Below, piece by piece: positions 1-6,066 of a stretch of 7,943 bases of DNA. The first letter of the stretch is position 1, and each line of letters starts with the position of its first letter. This DNA is from JACKLD01 sp049297695. GTDB lineage: Bacteria; Pseudomonadota; Alphaproteobacteria; UBA2136; UBA6156. The DNA lies in NCBI GenBank assembly GCA_049297695.1, contig JBAQUT010000080.1, forward strand, positions 1 to 7,943, read 5' to 3'. Under the pieces are notes generated by a model. The model was given only the letters and a program-made list of their open reading frames with translations, was not told where the DNA came from and ran no database searches. Made by a program: the position numbers and the translations under genes.

Positions 1-35
1 AGTTGTATAACTTTTTGAATGTAGAGAAGGGGGTT

Positions 36-89
36 GAGGGGGCGTAGCCCCCTCACGCCGCAAGGCGTCATTCCAGCGAAGGCTGGAAT
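36..89. repeat. Three consecutive hairpins, dispersed-repeat type
   Basis: Three perfect stem-loops stand in a row. GAGGGGGC (36-43) pairs with GCCCCCTC (47-54) around GTA. ACGCC (55-59) pairs with GGCGT (64-68) around a GCAA tetraloop. ATTCCAGC (70-77) pairs with GCTGGAAT (82-89) around GAAG. The third hairpin resembles a palindromic repeat that is common between genes in alphaproteobacterial genomes (from memory, not searched). The cluster lies downstream of the minus-strand transglutaminase-like gene, so it may also protect or end that transcript, but no T-run follows the stems on either strand. The remainder of 1-158 shows no gene. Confidence 0.7.
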
Positions 90-158
90 CCAGGGCTTAC
101 GCCACCAATCTCAACAAATTTACCTCGCTGAAGCGCCGCGCAAGCGGGTGAACTCAGG

Positions 159-1109
159 TTAATACAACACCTCCTGATAACTGTACTTCCCACCCTCCAA
201 CTCACCCAACGCCCCGCCATCTACCTCGCCCAAACGCAGCAAGCGGGGGCCGGTGGGGTCGGCCAGCACAAAGGCACTGCCTTTCAGGTTCAAGGCATAA
301 TCGGTGGCCGTGCGGGGCAACGCCACCCCCACAAACGCATGTTCGGTCACATACACCATGGTCAGGCGGGTTTTGGGGAAAAGCCCCCGCAACAACGCCA
401 GCAACGCCACGCTTTTGGTGTCACAATCCCCCTTGTTTCCCAACAACAAGCCGTACGGGGTTTGAAAGCCCGCCCCATTGCTGGTGGCCCGGTTACCCAA
501 CAGGTCATACGGGATACTCTGCAAAAACCCCATCACAAAATCCACCACCTCGCGGGGCTGCATCCCCCGCGTGGCTTGCCGTATGGCCGCCTGCACTGGC
601 GCCAACGCAGGCCCATACCGCTGCACAATCCGCTTGTGGTCGGGCATCACGTAGCCATCCCCCGCACGGGTGTAAAAATGGTCATACAAGTACGCCTCCA
701 AGGCCTTGTCCCGCACGCCGTTCATGGCATCCACATGGCGCTTGGCCACACCTTGGGCCAACACATCAGGCGTGGCCTCGGCCTCCACCTCAAAACCATT
801 ATACGTGCGCTTTACGGCCAACTTCATCGTGGAAGTACTCTTGGTGCGGGCATAGCTTTCCACGGCCTGAAATGCCGCATCGTTCATAGCCGTATTATCA
901 AACGCCGCAAACTCCTGCTGGCCCCGCCGCAAATCCTCCACCGGCAACGTAAACGCCAAACGGCGCTCCACCGCACGCGCGTCTTTCCACACATAATCAA
1001 ACCGCACCGCGTTGCCGTACACCCGGGTTTTAAAGCCCAGCTGCTGGGCCTGCACGGCGCCGCACACCACCAGGGCCACCACGAAAAAAAATCTTGCAAT
1101 CCAAATCAT
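159..1109 (-). CDS. Exported transglutaminase-like (cysteine protease fold) protein
   Basis: This encodes a 316-aa protein with an N-terminal signal peptide: a charged start (MIWIAR), a hydrophobic core at about residues 7-19, and a probable cleavage site after A21 (VQA before QQ). The C-terminal half carries a papain-like triad of the transglutaminase superfamily: C229 in GDCDTKS, H257 in EHAFVG and D284 in ADPTGP, in the usual order and spacing. It therefore probably acts outside the cytoplasm as a peptidase, amidase or cross-linking enzyme; the substrate cannot be read from the sequence. The frame can be extended to a TTG at 1139, but the ATG at 1109 is preferred because it puts the signal peptide at the very N-terminus. 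A perfect TATAAT lies 7 nt before this ATG, and the preceding AGGTAAG is at best a weak ribosome binding site. It is divergent from the small gene at 1282. The fold assignment is fairly sure, the function is not. Confidence 0.8.
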   Translation of the reverse strand: MIWIARFFFVVALVVCGAVQAQQLGFKTRVYGNAVRFDYVWKDARAVERRLAFTLPVEDLRRGQQEFAAFDNTAMNDAAFQAVESYARTKSTSTMKLAVKRTYNGFEVEAEATPDVLAQGVAKRHVDAMNGVRDKALEAYLYDHFYTRAGDGYVMPDHKRIVQRYGPALAPVQAAIRQATRGMQPREVVDFVMGFLQSIPYDLLGNRATSNGAGFQTPYGLLLGNKGDCDTKSVALLALLRGLFPKTRLTMVYVTEHAFVGVALPRTATDYALNLKGSAFVLADPTGPRLLRLGEVDGGALGELEGGKYSYQEVLY

Positions 1110-1116
1110 CTTACCT

Positions 1117-1122
1117 ATTATA
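1117..1122 (-). promoter_or_regulatory. Probable -10 box of the transglutaminase-like gene
   Basis: A perfect TATAAT on the minus strand ends 7 nt before the ATG at 1109. Transcription would be expected to start at or next to the ATG, giving a leaderless or nearly leaderless mRNA. No good -35 hexamer is seen at 16-18 nt upstream, so the promoter is only a candidate. Confidence 0.45.
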
Positions 1123-1281
1123 GATACCAATGCAAACAACGCACGCCCGATTTAGCACTTTTAGCCATTATTGGCGCTAATTCGTATCGGCGTGTTGCAG
1201 TAAGTTTCCAGGTTCTTTCATCAAGCAAACCACAAAACCCACGCAACCCGCCCAAGGCGTATGTGTTTGTGTGTTTAACAA

Positions 1282-1674
1282 ATGAAAGAAAATCCCATGC
1301 TCATCCCCGAAATCAAACTCCAATCAATCGATGATATCCGCCAAAAAGCGGTACTCATCGTCCAAAGCTACCCTACCGAGGATGCAAGTCTTGACCCCTG
1401 CATCATCACATCCACCCTCCTCAAAGCCAACACCATCCTTCAAGGCCCGCTGCGACGAACCGATTACACCCGCAGCCAGCTCCAATCCATCAGCAAACGG
1501 CTATTCGATATCTACGATGTAAGCCACGATGCCCAAGAAATGATGTATTTGGTTGATAGTACCCTTGCTACCTTAAATGGCCCCAAACCTCAACCTCGAC
1601 GCAAGGTATCCTCACCAAGCTATTCGTTTGTAACTAACCCTCGCGGCTGGGAAAACCCCGATATGGCCGACTAA
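1282..1674 (+). CDS. Small protein of unknown function (130 aa)
   Basis: I do not recognise this protein. It is soluble, with no signal peptide or membrane segment. An N-terminal region rich in helix-favouring residues (about 10-30, 40-75) is followed by a Pro/Arg/Ser-rich C-terminal tail (about 100-130). The ATG at 1282 has no clear ribosome binding site. An in-frame ATG at 1297 is an alternative that would place GAAAGAAAA upstream as a weak site. It is divergent from the transglutaminase-like gene across about 170 nt and convergent with the exported protein at 1818. Its stop codon TAA (1672-1674) is the first three bases of the foldback element, so the native C-terminus may once have been different or longer. 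A coding role is plausible but not proven. Confidence 0.55.
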   Translation: MKENPMLIPEIKLQSIDDIRQKAVLIVQSYPTEDASLDPCIITSTLLKANTILQGPLRRTDYTRSQLQSISKRLFDIYDVSHDAQEMMYLVDSTLATLNGPKPQPRRKVSSPSYSFVTNPRGWENPDMAD

Positions 1675-1820
1675 AGCTGTTCCCATAATGTGCTAGCCAG
1701 AGCCGAAAATGGGTTTTGGCGAGAACGACAGCTGCCGTGTACGTGCTGGTACACAAAGCTGGCGCAGCGCAGACAAAAACTATTTGCAGGCATGGCTAGT
1801 AAAATTTGGGAATAGCTTTA
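1672..1820. mobile_element. 149-bp foldback (MITE-like) element between convergent genes
   Basis: The entire segment folds on itself. The outer 28 nt at each end (1672-1699 and 1793-1820) are inverted copies with 23 of 28 positions matching: TAAAGCT/AGCTTTA, TTCCCA/TGGGAA and CTAGCCA/TGGCTAG. Pairing continues inward through GCC/GGC (1702/1789), AAAT/ATTT (1707/1782), TTTT/AAAA (1714/1775), CAGCT/AGCTG (1729/1757) and GTGTAC/GTACAC (1737/1749) around a 6-nt loop. All pairs share one centre near 1746. The element begins and ends with TA, which would fit a TA target duplication of the IS630/Tc1-mariner kind, but this is inference. It carries no gene. Its ends supply the stop codons of both flanking genes. 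A long bidirectional terminator is an alternative reading, though 149 bp is far longer than usual. Confidence 0.75.
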
Positions 1821-2621
1821 AAACGCCGCCGTGTCCGCCAGCCGCTTCTGGATTTCCTCCAGCTGGCGGGCCAGCGGCAGTTGGCCGATATCTTTCAGCA
1901 AGGCCTCTTTGTCTTCGGGGCCAAACTGGTGCAGCAACACGCGCAGGCGGGCTTCATCAGTCACAGGCTGGGGAGTGGCTGGCAGGGCAATGGGGGCTAT
2001 GTCGGCTTGGGTCAGTTCGGTAAGCTGCCACAACCCGCCCGGCCCGTTGAAATACAATGGCAAGCCTATTTGGGCGGCTTGGGTGGCATCCACGCTTAAT
2101 TTATCGCACACGGGGGCTGCGCTGCCGGCTTGCAACCATTGCAGAGAGCTAAACACGCGCCACAGGTCGGCCGCCGTGAGGCCTGCCACGCTGCCCGCTT
2201 TTTGGCTGGTAAACCAGTTGTCGCAGGGCATTTGGGCCCCTTTTACTTCCCAGCGGCGGGTGGGAGAATCCAAATACGGTTGCCACGCCGCCCCCGCCAC
2301 GGTGGTGGCGCTTACGGTGTAACCGTTGGTATCGGATGGCGTTATGGCCAACCACCCCGTTTCATCGGGGTGCTGGTAATACACCACGCCCGTGGCGGGG
2401 GTGTATAACACCAGGCCGGGGTAAGGTAGGCCATCAACTTGCACCACGCCGCTGGCATCCCGTTGCAGGGTGACGGGGCTGCCCGCCATGTCGTACGTTA
2501 AGCGTAAGCCTGTGGAGGGGGTTTCAGGTTGAGGCGGCATAGGTAGGGTTGCAGGGCTTTCGGCCACAGCCGTTCCCGCCACCCAAAGCCCTGCCGCTGC
2601 GGTTAAAATCCTGAACTTCAT
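1818..2621 (-). CDS. Exported protein of unknown function (267 aa)
   Basis: I do not recognise a family. The N-terminus MKFRILTAAAGLWVAGTAVA is a standard signal peptide with an AVA cleavage site before E21, so the product should reach the periplasm or the outside. The mature part has a Pro-rich linker (about 22-37), a region rich in Tyr/Gly and beta-type residues (40-120), two cysteines (C133, C172) that could form a disulfide, and a charged helical C-terminus (about 222-263) that could be a coiled coil. The ATG at 2621 is chosen because it starts the signal peptide; the open frame runs on upstream, antisense to efp, but that extension looks like non-coding shadow. The last codons read into the foldback element, whose terminal bases provide the TAA at 1820-1818. 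It is divergent from efp. Confidence 0.75.
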   Translation of the reverse strand: MKFRILTAAAGLWVAGTAVAESPATLPMPPQPETPSTGLRLTYDMAGSPVTLQRDASGVVQVDGLPYPGLVLYTPATGVVYYQHPDETGWLAITPSDTNGYTVSATTVAGAAWQPYLDSPTRRWEVKGAQMPCDNWFTSQKAGSVAGLTAADLWRVFSSLQWLQAGSAAPVCDKLSVDATQAAQIGLPLYFNGPGGLWQLTELTQADIAPIALPATPQPVTDEARLRVLLHQFGPEDKEALLKDIGQLPLARQLEEIQKRLADTAAF

Positions 2622-2639
2622 AGGGCGCACTGTAACCTC

Positions 2640-2690
2640 TTGACTTTTCCAACGCAAGAGGCCAAAACCCACCCGTAAACTTAAAGTCAA
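2640..2690. promoter_or_regulatory. Inverted repeat in the divergent exported-protein / efp promoter region
   Basis: TTGACTTT (2640-2647) and AAAGTCAA (2683-2690) are perfect 8-bp inverted copies, 35 nt apart, in the 87-nt gap shared by the two divergent genes. Each copy begins with a -35-like TTGACT on its own strand, reading toward the other. No matching -10 box is clear at 16-18 nt from either copy. They may be a pair of operator half-sites or divergent -35 boxes. Confidence 0.35.
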
Positions 2691-2692
2691 CG

Positions 2693-2700
2693 TAAGGAGA
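2693..2700 (+). promoter_or_regulatory. Strong ribosome binding site of efp
   Basis: TAAGGAGA contains AAGGAG (2694-2699) and sits 9 nt before the ATG at 2709. It is one of the two best Shine-Dalgarno sequences in the window, as expected for an abundant translation factor. Confidence 0.8.
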
Positions 2701-2708
2701 CCACTCTC

Positions 2709-3275
2709 ATGGCCAAAGTCGATTGCATCACCGTCCGTTTGGGCAACATCATTGATTACGATGGCAAATTGTGCCGCGTGGTGAAAACCGACCACGTGAC
2801 CCCCGGCCGCCGTATGGCCGTGGCGCACATCCAAATGAAAGACATCCGCAGCGGAATTAAATACGAACAACGCTACAACAGCGGCCAAATGGTGGAAAAA
2901 GTAACGCTGGAAAGCAGCAAAATGCAGTACCTGTTTGCCAACGGCGACAAATACACCTTTATGGACCAAGCCAGCTACGAGCAATACGACATTGATGCCG
3001 ACGTGATTGGCGATGAGCAAGTGAAATGGCTCTCCGAAAACATGGAAGTGCAAGTGGATATGTTTGAAAACACACCTGTATCTGTCACCTTGCCCGCCAA
3101 GGTGGAAGGCGTGATTACCGAAACCGATGCCGTGGTGAAAGGCCAAACCGCCAGCGGGAGCTTCAAACCCGCCAAACTGGCCAACGGCGCCAGCATTATG
3201 GTGCCCCCTTACATTACCGAGGGCACGGTGGTGATTATCAACACGGCCGACAGCAGCTTTGTAAGCCGCGCCTAA
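2709..3275 (+). CDS. efp: Translation elongation factor P
   Basis: EF-P binds stalled ribosomes between the P and E sites and helps form peptide bonds at polyproline stretches. The 188-aa length and the three-domain layout fit: an N-terminal KOW-like domain (about 1-64), a central OB domain (about 65-127) and a C-terminal OB domain ending in the typical FVSRA. The signature TLPAKVEGVITETDAVVKGQ and the following ASGSFKPAKL match the family. The loop that reaches the peptidyl-transferase centre reads V30-T-P-G-R34-R, so the residue at the position of E. coli Lys34, the modified lysine, is Arg, with no gap in the alignment. The usual lysine modification by EpmA/EpmB is therefore not possible at this site. 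The loop is also unlike the SGRN loop of EarP-rhamnosylated EF-P. It is followed after 3 nt by the IMPase-like gene, forming an operon. Confidence 0.95.
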   Translation: MAKVDCITVRLGNIIDYDGKLCRVVKTDHVTPGRRMAVAHIQMKDIRSGIKYEQRYNSGQMVEKVTLESSKMQYLFANGDKYTFMDQASYEQYDIDADVIGDEQVKWLSENMEVQVDMFENTPVSVTLPAKVEGVITETDAVVKGQTASGSFKPAKLANGASIMVPPYITEGTVVIINTADSSFVSRA

Positions 3276-3278
3276 GTT

Positions 3279-4040
3279 ATGAGCACAAACCCCAAAGCCA
3301 CCCTTATCCGCAACACCTGCAAAGCCCTGTCGGCCACGTTCCGGCGGGCCTTTGGCGAGGCAAGCCGCACGCTGGTCAACCCCAGCGCCACGGTAGCTAT
3401 TCGGGATGGCTTGGTGGTTAGCCTCCAGCAACTCATCAAAGCCGAACTCTCCAAAAGCAACATTCCCGTGGTTACCCCCACGGATTCCGTGCCCGAAGGC
3501 GCCCATTGGCTGGTGGAACCCTTGGGCGGCCGCCGCAACTTTGCCCATGGCCGCCTGCCCGTTACGGTGGATTTTGCCTTCATCATGGACGATGGCACCT
3601 GCCCTTTGGGCGCCGTGTACTTCCCGCAGGAGGATGTTCTGGTGCTGGCCGAGCGCGGCACTGGCGCCAAAGGGCCGGATAGGTTCCGCGCCAGCGGCCG
3701 CACCGCTCTGCACGATGCCCTGCTGCTGCTGCCCATGAGCACCATCGATACCTGCAACCTAAAACTGATGGAAATGGGCGAAACCCTCACCCTCCACACC
3801 CGCAAAACGGGCCACCCGCTGTTCGATGCCATTGATGTGGCATCCGGCCGCGCCGACATCATGGTCGGTACCCGCCTCAACCGCTTGGAAGTTCTGCTGG
3901 CCGAGCTGATTCTCTCCGAATCCGCCGCCAAAGCCACCCAACTGGATGGCAAACCCCTCACCCCCGCCAGCACCACGCTGCTGGCCGCCAACTTAAAACT
4001 TCACCCTTTAATTATAGAAGCATTACCATCTTCTATCTGA
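3279..4040 (+). CDS. Inositol-monophosphatase-fold protein, probable pseudoenzyme
   Basis: This 253-aa protein has the length and order of motifs of the SuhB/IMPase family, and efp-suhB neighbours are typical of alphaproteobacteria. The family's magnesium ligands are, however, all changed. The TEES motif is T66-P-T-D, so the Glu is lost. DPxDGTTNF is E80-P-L-G83-G-R-R-N-F, so the first Asp is Glu and the second is Gly. The WDxAAG motif is L203-E204-V-L-L-A, so the Trp is lost and the Asp is Glu. The scaffold around them is kept (HWLVEP, NFAHG, FAFIMDDG, DVASGRAD, QLDGKPL). It is therefore unlikely to hydrolyse inositol or nucleotide phosphates by the usual mechanism and may have a binding or structural role. 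The frame is intact, so it is not a decaying pseudogene by frameshift. The start lies 3 nt after efp with little ribosome binding site, suggesting translational coupling. The last dozen codons become AT-rich, next to the foreign-looking gene. Confidence 0.85.
   Translation: MSTNPKATLIRNTCKALSATFRRAFGEASRTLVNPSATVAIRDGLVVSLQQLIKAELSKSNIPVVTPTDSVPEGAHWLVEPLGGRRNFAHGRLPVTVDFAFIMDDGTCPLGAVYFPQEDVLVLAERGTGAKGPDRFRASGRTALHDALLLLPMSTIDTCNLKLMEMGETLTLHTRKTGHPLFDAIDVASGRADIMVGTRLNRLEVLLAELILSESAAKATQLDGKPLTPASTTLLAANLKLHPLIIEALPSSI
4014..4036. promoter_or_regulatory. Inverted repeat upstream of the AT-rich gene's -10 box
   Basis: ATAGAAG (4014-4020) and CTTCTAT (4030-4036) are perfect 7-bp inverted copies around a 9-nt spacer. 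They cover the place where a -35 box would lie for the TATAAT at 4041, which makes an operator plausible. The repeat lies inside the last codons of the IMPase-like gene, and there is no T-run to make it a terminator. Confidence 0.4.
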
Positions 4041-4049
4041 TATAATCAG
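4037..4049 (+). promoter_or_regulatory. Extended -10 promoter of the AT-rich gene, within a palindrome
   Basis: TGATATAAT (4038-4046) is a perfect extended -10 element (TGnTATAAT). Its TG comes from the TGA stop codon of the IMPase-like gene. The box sits at the centre of the palindrome CTGAT-ATA-ATCAG (4037-4049). Only 7 nt separate the TATAAT from the ATG at 4054, so the transcript would start at or next to the initiation codon. No -35 box is needed for an extended -10, and none is clear. Confidence 0.6.
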
Positions 4050-4053
4050 CATC

Positions 4054-5211
4054 ATGTTCGATGCAATCTCATTCAATATTCAAAATAAGTTAAACCCGAA
4101 TACTCCCATTAATATGGGTCATTTTGTCGAATGTCTATTATTTTATGGGCGTGTAGATATATATGGAAACAAAGGAATATTAAAACAGCTTCTCCATTAT
4201 TTTGGCTTTGAAAACCTCATGACTCTCATTGAAGAAGAATTTATAAACATCCTTTATTATCGAGATCATGTTGGAATTATAACAACAAACAATCTACATG
4301 ATATTGGGCAGTTTCAGCTTGTAGAAAATAACCTAGATAGAGATCTCTATAACATTGGGAAAGATTTCATTTACAACCCAAATTTTGGGAGAGGTAAGGC
4401 TCGGAAATTATATGAAAAAATCACTCTAATCAAACATAATAATAAAGTAATTGAGAGTACTCGCAACCTAATTTCTACTAATCAAGATTATGTAGGACAA
4501 GCTTCAAAAGCAGTTCTCTCTAATTTAATTCCTAATTTTGCCCAAAATTATCCCATAGAAAGTATAGCTTTCAACACATTTCCGTCATCACAAGGAATAC
4601 AGATAGTCACAAATATAAATTTTGATACAGTTAATCAAATTTACCACCGTAACGTCCCCCCTTCCCACTCCACTATCACTCCTTCTCTCATTCTTTGCCA
4701 TATATTAGACTCAGAATCAGATCTTCACGCTTCTATGAACAGTTTAAGCGATATGGCAGCAAGTACAATATCTTCAGAACTTACTAAATTAAGACTCACA
4801 GATATCCTTTCAAAAACTCAAACTAATCAAAATCATCTATCTAACTTTCAAAATATGGTTTTTGCTAACGGACACGCACTACAAGAAGCGGTAAATGAGG
4901 AAAAAGTTAATTTAACGGATTTAATGTATGTTTTAAGAAAATCCAAAAAATTCAAAGAATGGTTACGCAACAAGCCACCTGAAACGAACCTCATAAACGA
5001 GTTTTATAATTCTCTTAAAGAGCAAACTTTTCTAGATAAAATGCGGAATAAAGCATTAAAGTGGTGTGTCTTTACTGGACTAGATGCTATTACATATGGA
5101 TCCACAAACCTTATGTTTAGTATGCTAGATGGATTATATATCGATAAAGTTCTTGCTGGTTGGAAACCGAGTCATTTTATAGAGAACGATTTACGTCCAA
5201 TAATTAAGTAA
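4054..5211 (+). CDS. AT-rich orphan gene, 385-aa protein of unknown function
   Basis: I do not recognise this protein. Its GC content is about one third by eye, against well over half in the genes on both sides, and it uses AT-rich codons (ATA, TTA, AAT) that its neighbours avoid. This is a strong sign of recent transfer. The protein is Asn/Ile/Leu-rich with no signal peptide. An N-terminal helical part (about 22-75) includes the Tyr-rich stretch FINILYY. A low-similarity middle follows, then a charged helical segment (285-335), a hydrophobic stretch (338-358) and the end LYIDKVLAGWKPSHF. Such an end, with a hydrophobic helix followed by a D-x-x-L-x-GWxP motif, reminds me of orphan proteins in accessory regions, but I cannot name the family. 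It has its own promoter, no Shine-Dalgarno sequence, and stops 1 nt before the 3' end of the tRNA gene. A defence or mobile-island function is only a guess. Confidence 0.8.
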   Translation: MFDAISFNIQNKLNPNTPINMGHFVECLLFYGRVDIYGNKGILKQLLHYFGFENLMTLIEEEFINILYYRDHVGIITTNNLHDIGQFQLVENNLDRDLYNIGKDFIYNPNFGRGKARKLYEKITLIKHNNKVIESTRNLISTNQDYVGQASKAVLSNLIPNFAQNYPIESIAFNTFPSSQGIQIVTNINFDTVNQIYHRNVPPSHSTITPSLILCHILDSESDLHASMNSLSDMAASTISSELTKLRLTDILSKTQTNQNHLSNFQNMVFANGHALQEAVNEEKVNLTDLMYVLRKSKKFKEWLRNKPPETNLINEFYNSLKEQTFLDKMRNKALKWCVFTGLDAITYGSTNLMFSMLDGLYIDKVLAGWKPSHFIENDLRPIIK

Positions 5212-5212
5212 T

Positions 5213-5288
5213 TGGTGCCCGTGAGTGGACTCGAACCACCACTGTAAGGATTTTAAGTCCTCTATCTCTGCCATTGGATTACACGGGC
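5213..5288 (-). tRNA. tRNA with UAA (Leu) anticodon but short class I variable loop
   Basis: The 76 nt including the encoded CCA fold into a full cloverleaf on the minus strand. The acceptor stem is GCCCGTG/CACGGGC with discriminator A73 and CCA (5213-5215). The D arm has a 3-bp stem ATC/GAT and carries the GG pair. The anticodon stem is GAGGA/TCCTT with loop CTTAAAA, so the anticodon is TAA (plus-strand 5253-5255). The variable loop is ACAGT, only 5 nt. The T arm is GGTGG/CCACT with loop TTCGAGT. UAA would read the Leu codon UUA, yet bacterial tRNA-Leu normally has a long class II variable arm, which is missing here. The body and anticodon arm look more like tRNA-Phe or tRNA-Gln. A tRNA is nearly certain; which amino acid it carries is open. 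It lies 37 nt downstream of the CinA-like gene. Confidence 0.9.
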
Positions 5289-5325
5289 ACAGAGGTGTTG
5301 TAAGCGAAATTGCCACAACTCGCAA

Positions 5326-6066
5326 CTAGGCTGCCCGCAATTCCGCCCCCACCCCATCCAACATCCCCATCACCGCCGCATACGCCCCCTCCACCGCCGC
5401 AAGGTCGGTGCCGCGCACCACCAGCGTGGTGCCGGGGCGGTTGTCAATGCGGTAGGGGTAGCTGCCAATGTCCACGGCGGGGTAACGGGCTTGAATCTCC
5501 CCCAGCGGCTCGGCAATCACGCTCTCCCGCGTCCACGCATCCACGCTGCGGGCATGGATGGGCGGGCCCTGCTGCAACAACGGAATGGCCGCCTCCAGCA
5601 TTACCTGCATCACGCGGGGAATGCCCGCCATGATAAACACGTTCTCCATGCGGCACCCCGGCGCCCAGGTTTCGCCGTGCCACACGGGCTCGGCCCCTTC
5701 GGGGTAATCCGCCATGCGGAACGTGGCCGTGGTGGCCTTGTTGCCCAGTTCTTTCCGCAAATGCTCTTCCACCCGCGCGTTGCGCACCACGGGAACGCCA
5801 AAGGCCTTGGCCACGCTGGCAATGGTAATATCATCATGCGTGGGGCCAATCCCGCCCGTGGTAAACACGTAGGTATGCTTGGCCCTAAGCGCATTCACCG
5901 CGTCGGCAATCTCGCTCTCCACATCCGCCACCACGCGGCACTCCCGTAAGGCAATGCCCACATCGGTCATCCGCCGCGCCACATAGTTCAAATTCGCATC
6001 CGCCGTCCGGCCCGAAAGCACTTCGTTCCCGATAATCAACATAGCGGCGGTGGGTGTATTAGACAT
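5326..6066 (-). CDS. CinA-like molybdopterin-binding-fold protein (short form)
   Basis: This 246-aa protein is the N-terminal, MoaB/MogA-like half of competence/damage-inducible protein A. The hallmark is TTGGIGPTHDD (69-79), with IIGNEVLSG at 11-19 and the matching ENVFIMAGIPRVM further on. CinA proteins of this fold are linked to ADP-ribose pyrophosphatase activity in NAD recycling. This copy lacks the C-terminal nicotinamide-nucleotide amidase (PncC) domain, as is common for the short alphaproteobacterial form, so the exact reaction is not certain. The ATG at 6066 is chosen over one at 6096: it overlaps the stop of the upstream 82-aa gene by 8 nt (ATGTCTAA), a sign of translational coupling, and AAGGG lies about 10 nt before it. 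It is the last protein gene of the minus-strand operon. Confidence 0.88.
   Translation of the reverse strand: MSNTPTAAMLIIGNEVLSGRTADANLNYVARRMTDVGIALRECRVVADVESEIADAVNALRAKHTYVFTTGGIGPTHDDITIASVAKAFGVPVVRNARVEEHLRKELGNKATTATFRMADYPEGAEPVWHGETWAPGCRMENVFIMAGIPRVMQVMLEAAIPLLQQGPPIHARSVDAWTRESVIAEPLGEIQARYPAVDIGSYPYRIDNRPGTTLVVRGTDLAAVEGAYAAVMGMLDGVGAELRAA

Noticed and set aside
1061..1064. Lipoprotein signal at C16 of the transglutaminase-like protein
   Set aside because: The residue before the Cys is Val, not Gly, Ala or Ser, so the lipobox is not satisfied. An AxA-like cleavage site follows instead.
1161..1180. Inverted repeat TTAGC ... GCTAA between the divergent genes
   Set aside because: Only 5 bp pair cleanly, and the inner pairing needs a bulge. 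This is too weak to call an operator.
339..1334. Long plus-strand open frame of 331 codons
   Set aside because: It is antisense to the transglutaminase-like gene, and its His/Gln/Arg-rich composition is typical of a shadow frame. The minus-strand protein has a complete catalytic triad.
2622..3713. Open minus-strand frame continuing upstream of the exported protein, antisense to efp and the IMPase-like gene
   Set aside because: It is antisense to two well-supported genes and has a Gly/His/Ala-rich shadow composition. The clear signal peptide starts at 2621.
3990..4054. Possible duplicated tRNA 3' end (att site) at the left edge of the AT-rich gene
   Set aside because: I looked for the tRNA 3' sequence (TGGTGCCCGTGAGTGG) here and found no match, so classic integrase-type insertion at the tRNA is not supported.
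5251..5257. Ochre suppressor tRNA
   Set aside because: The anticodon reads 5'-UAA-3', which pairs with UUA (Leu). A suppressor of the UAA stop would need 5'-UUA-3'.
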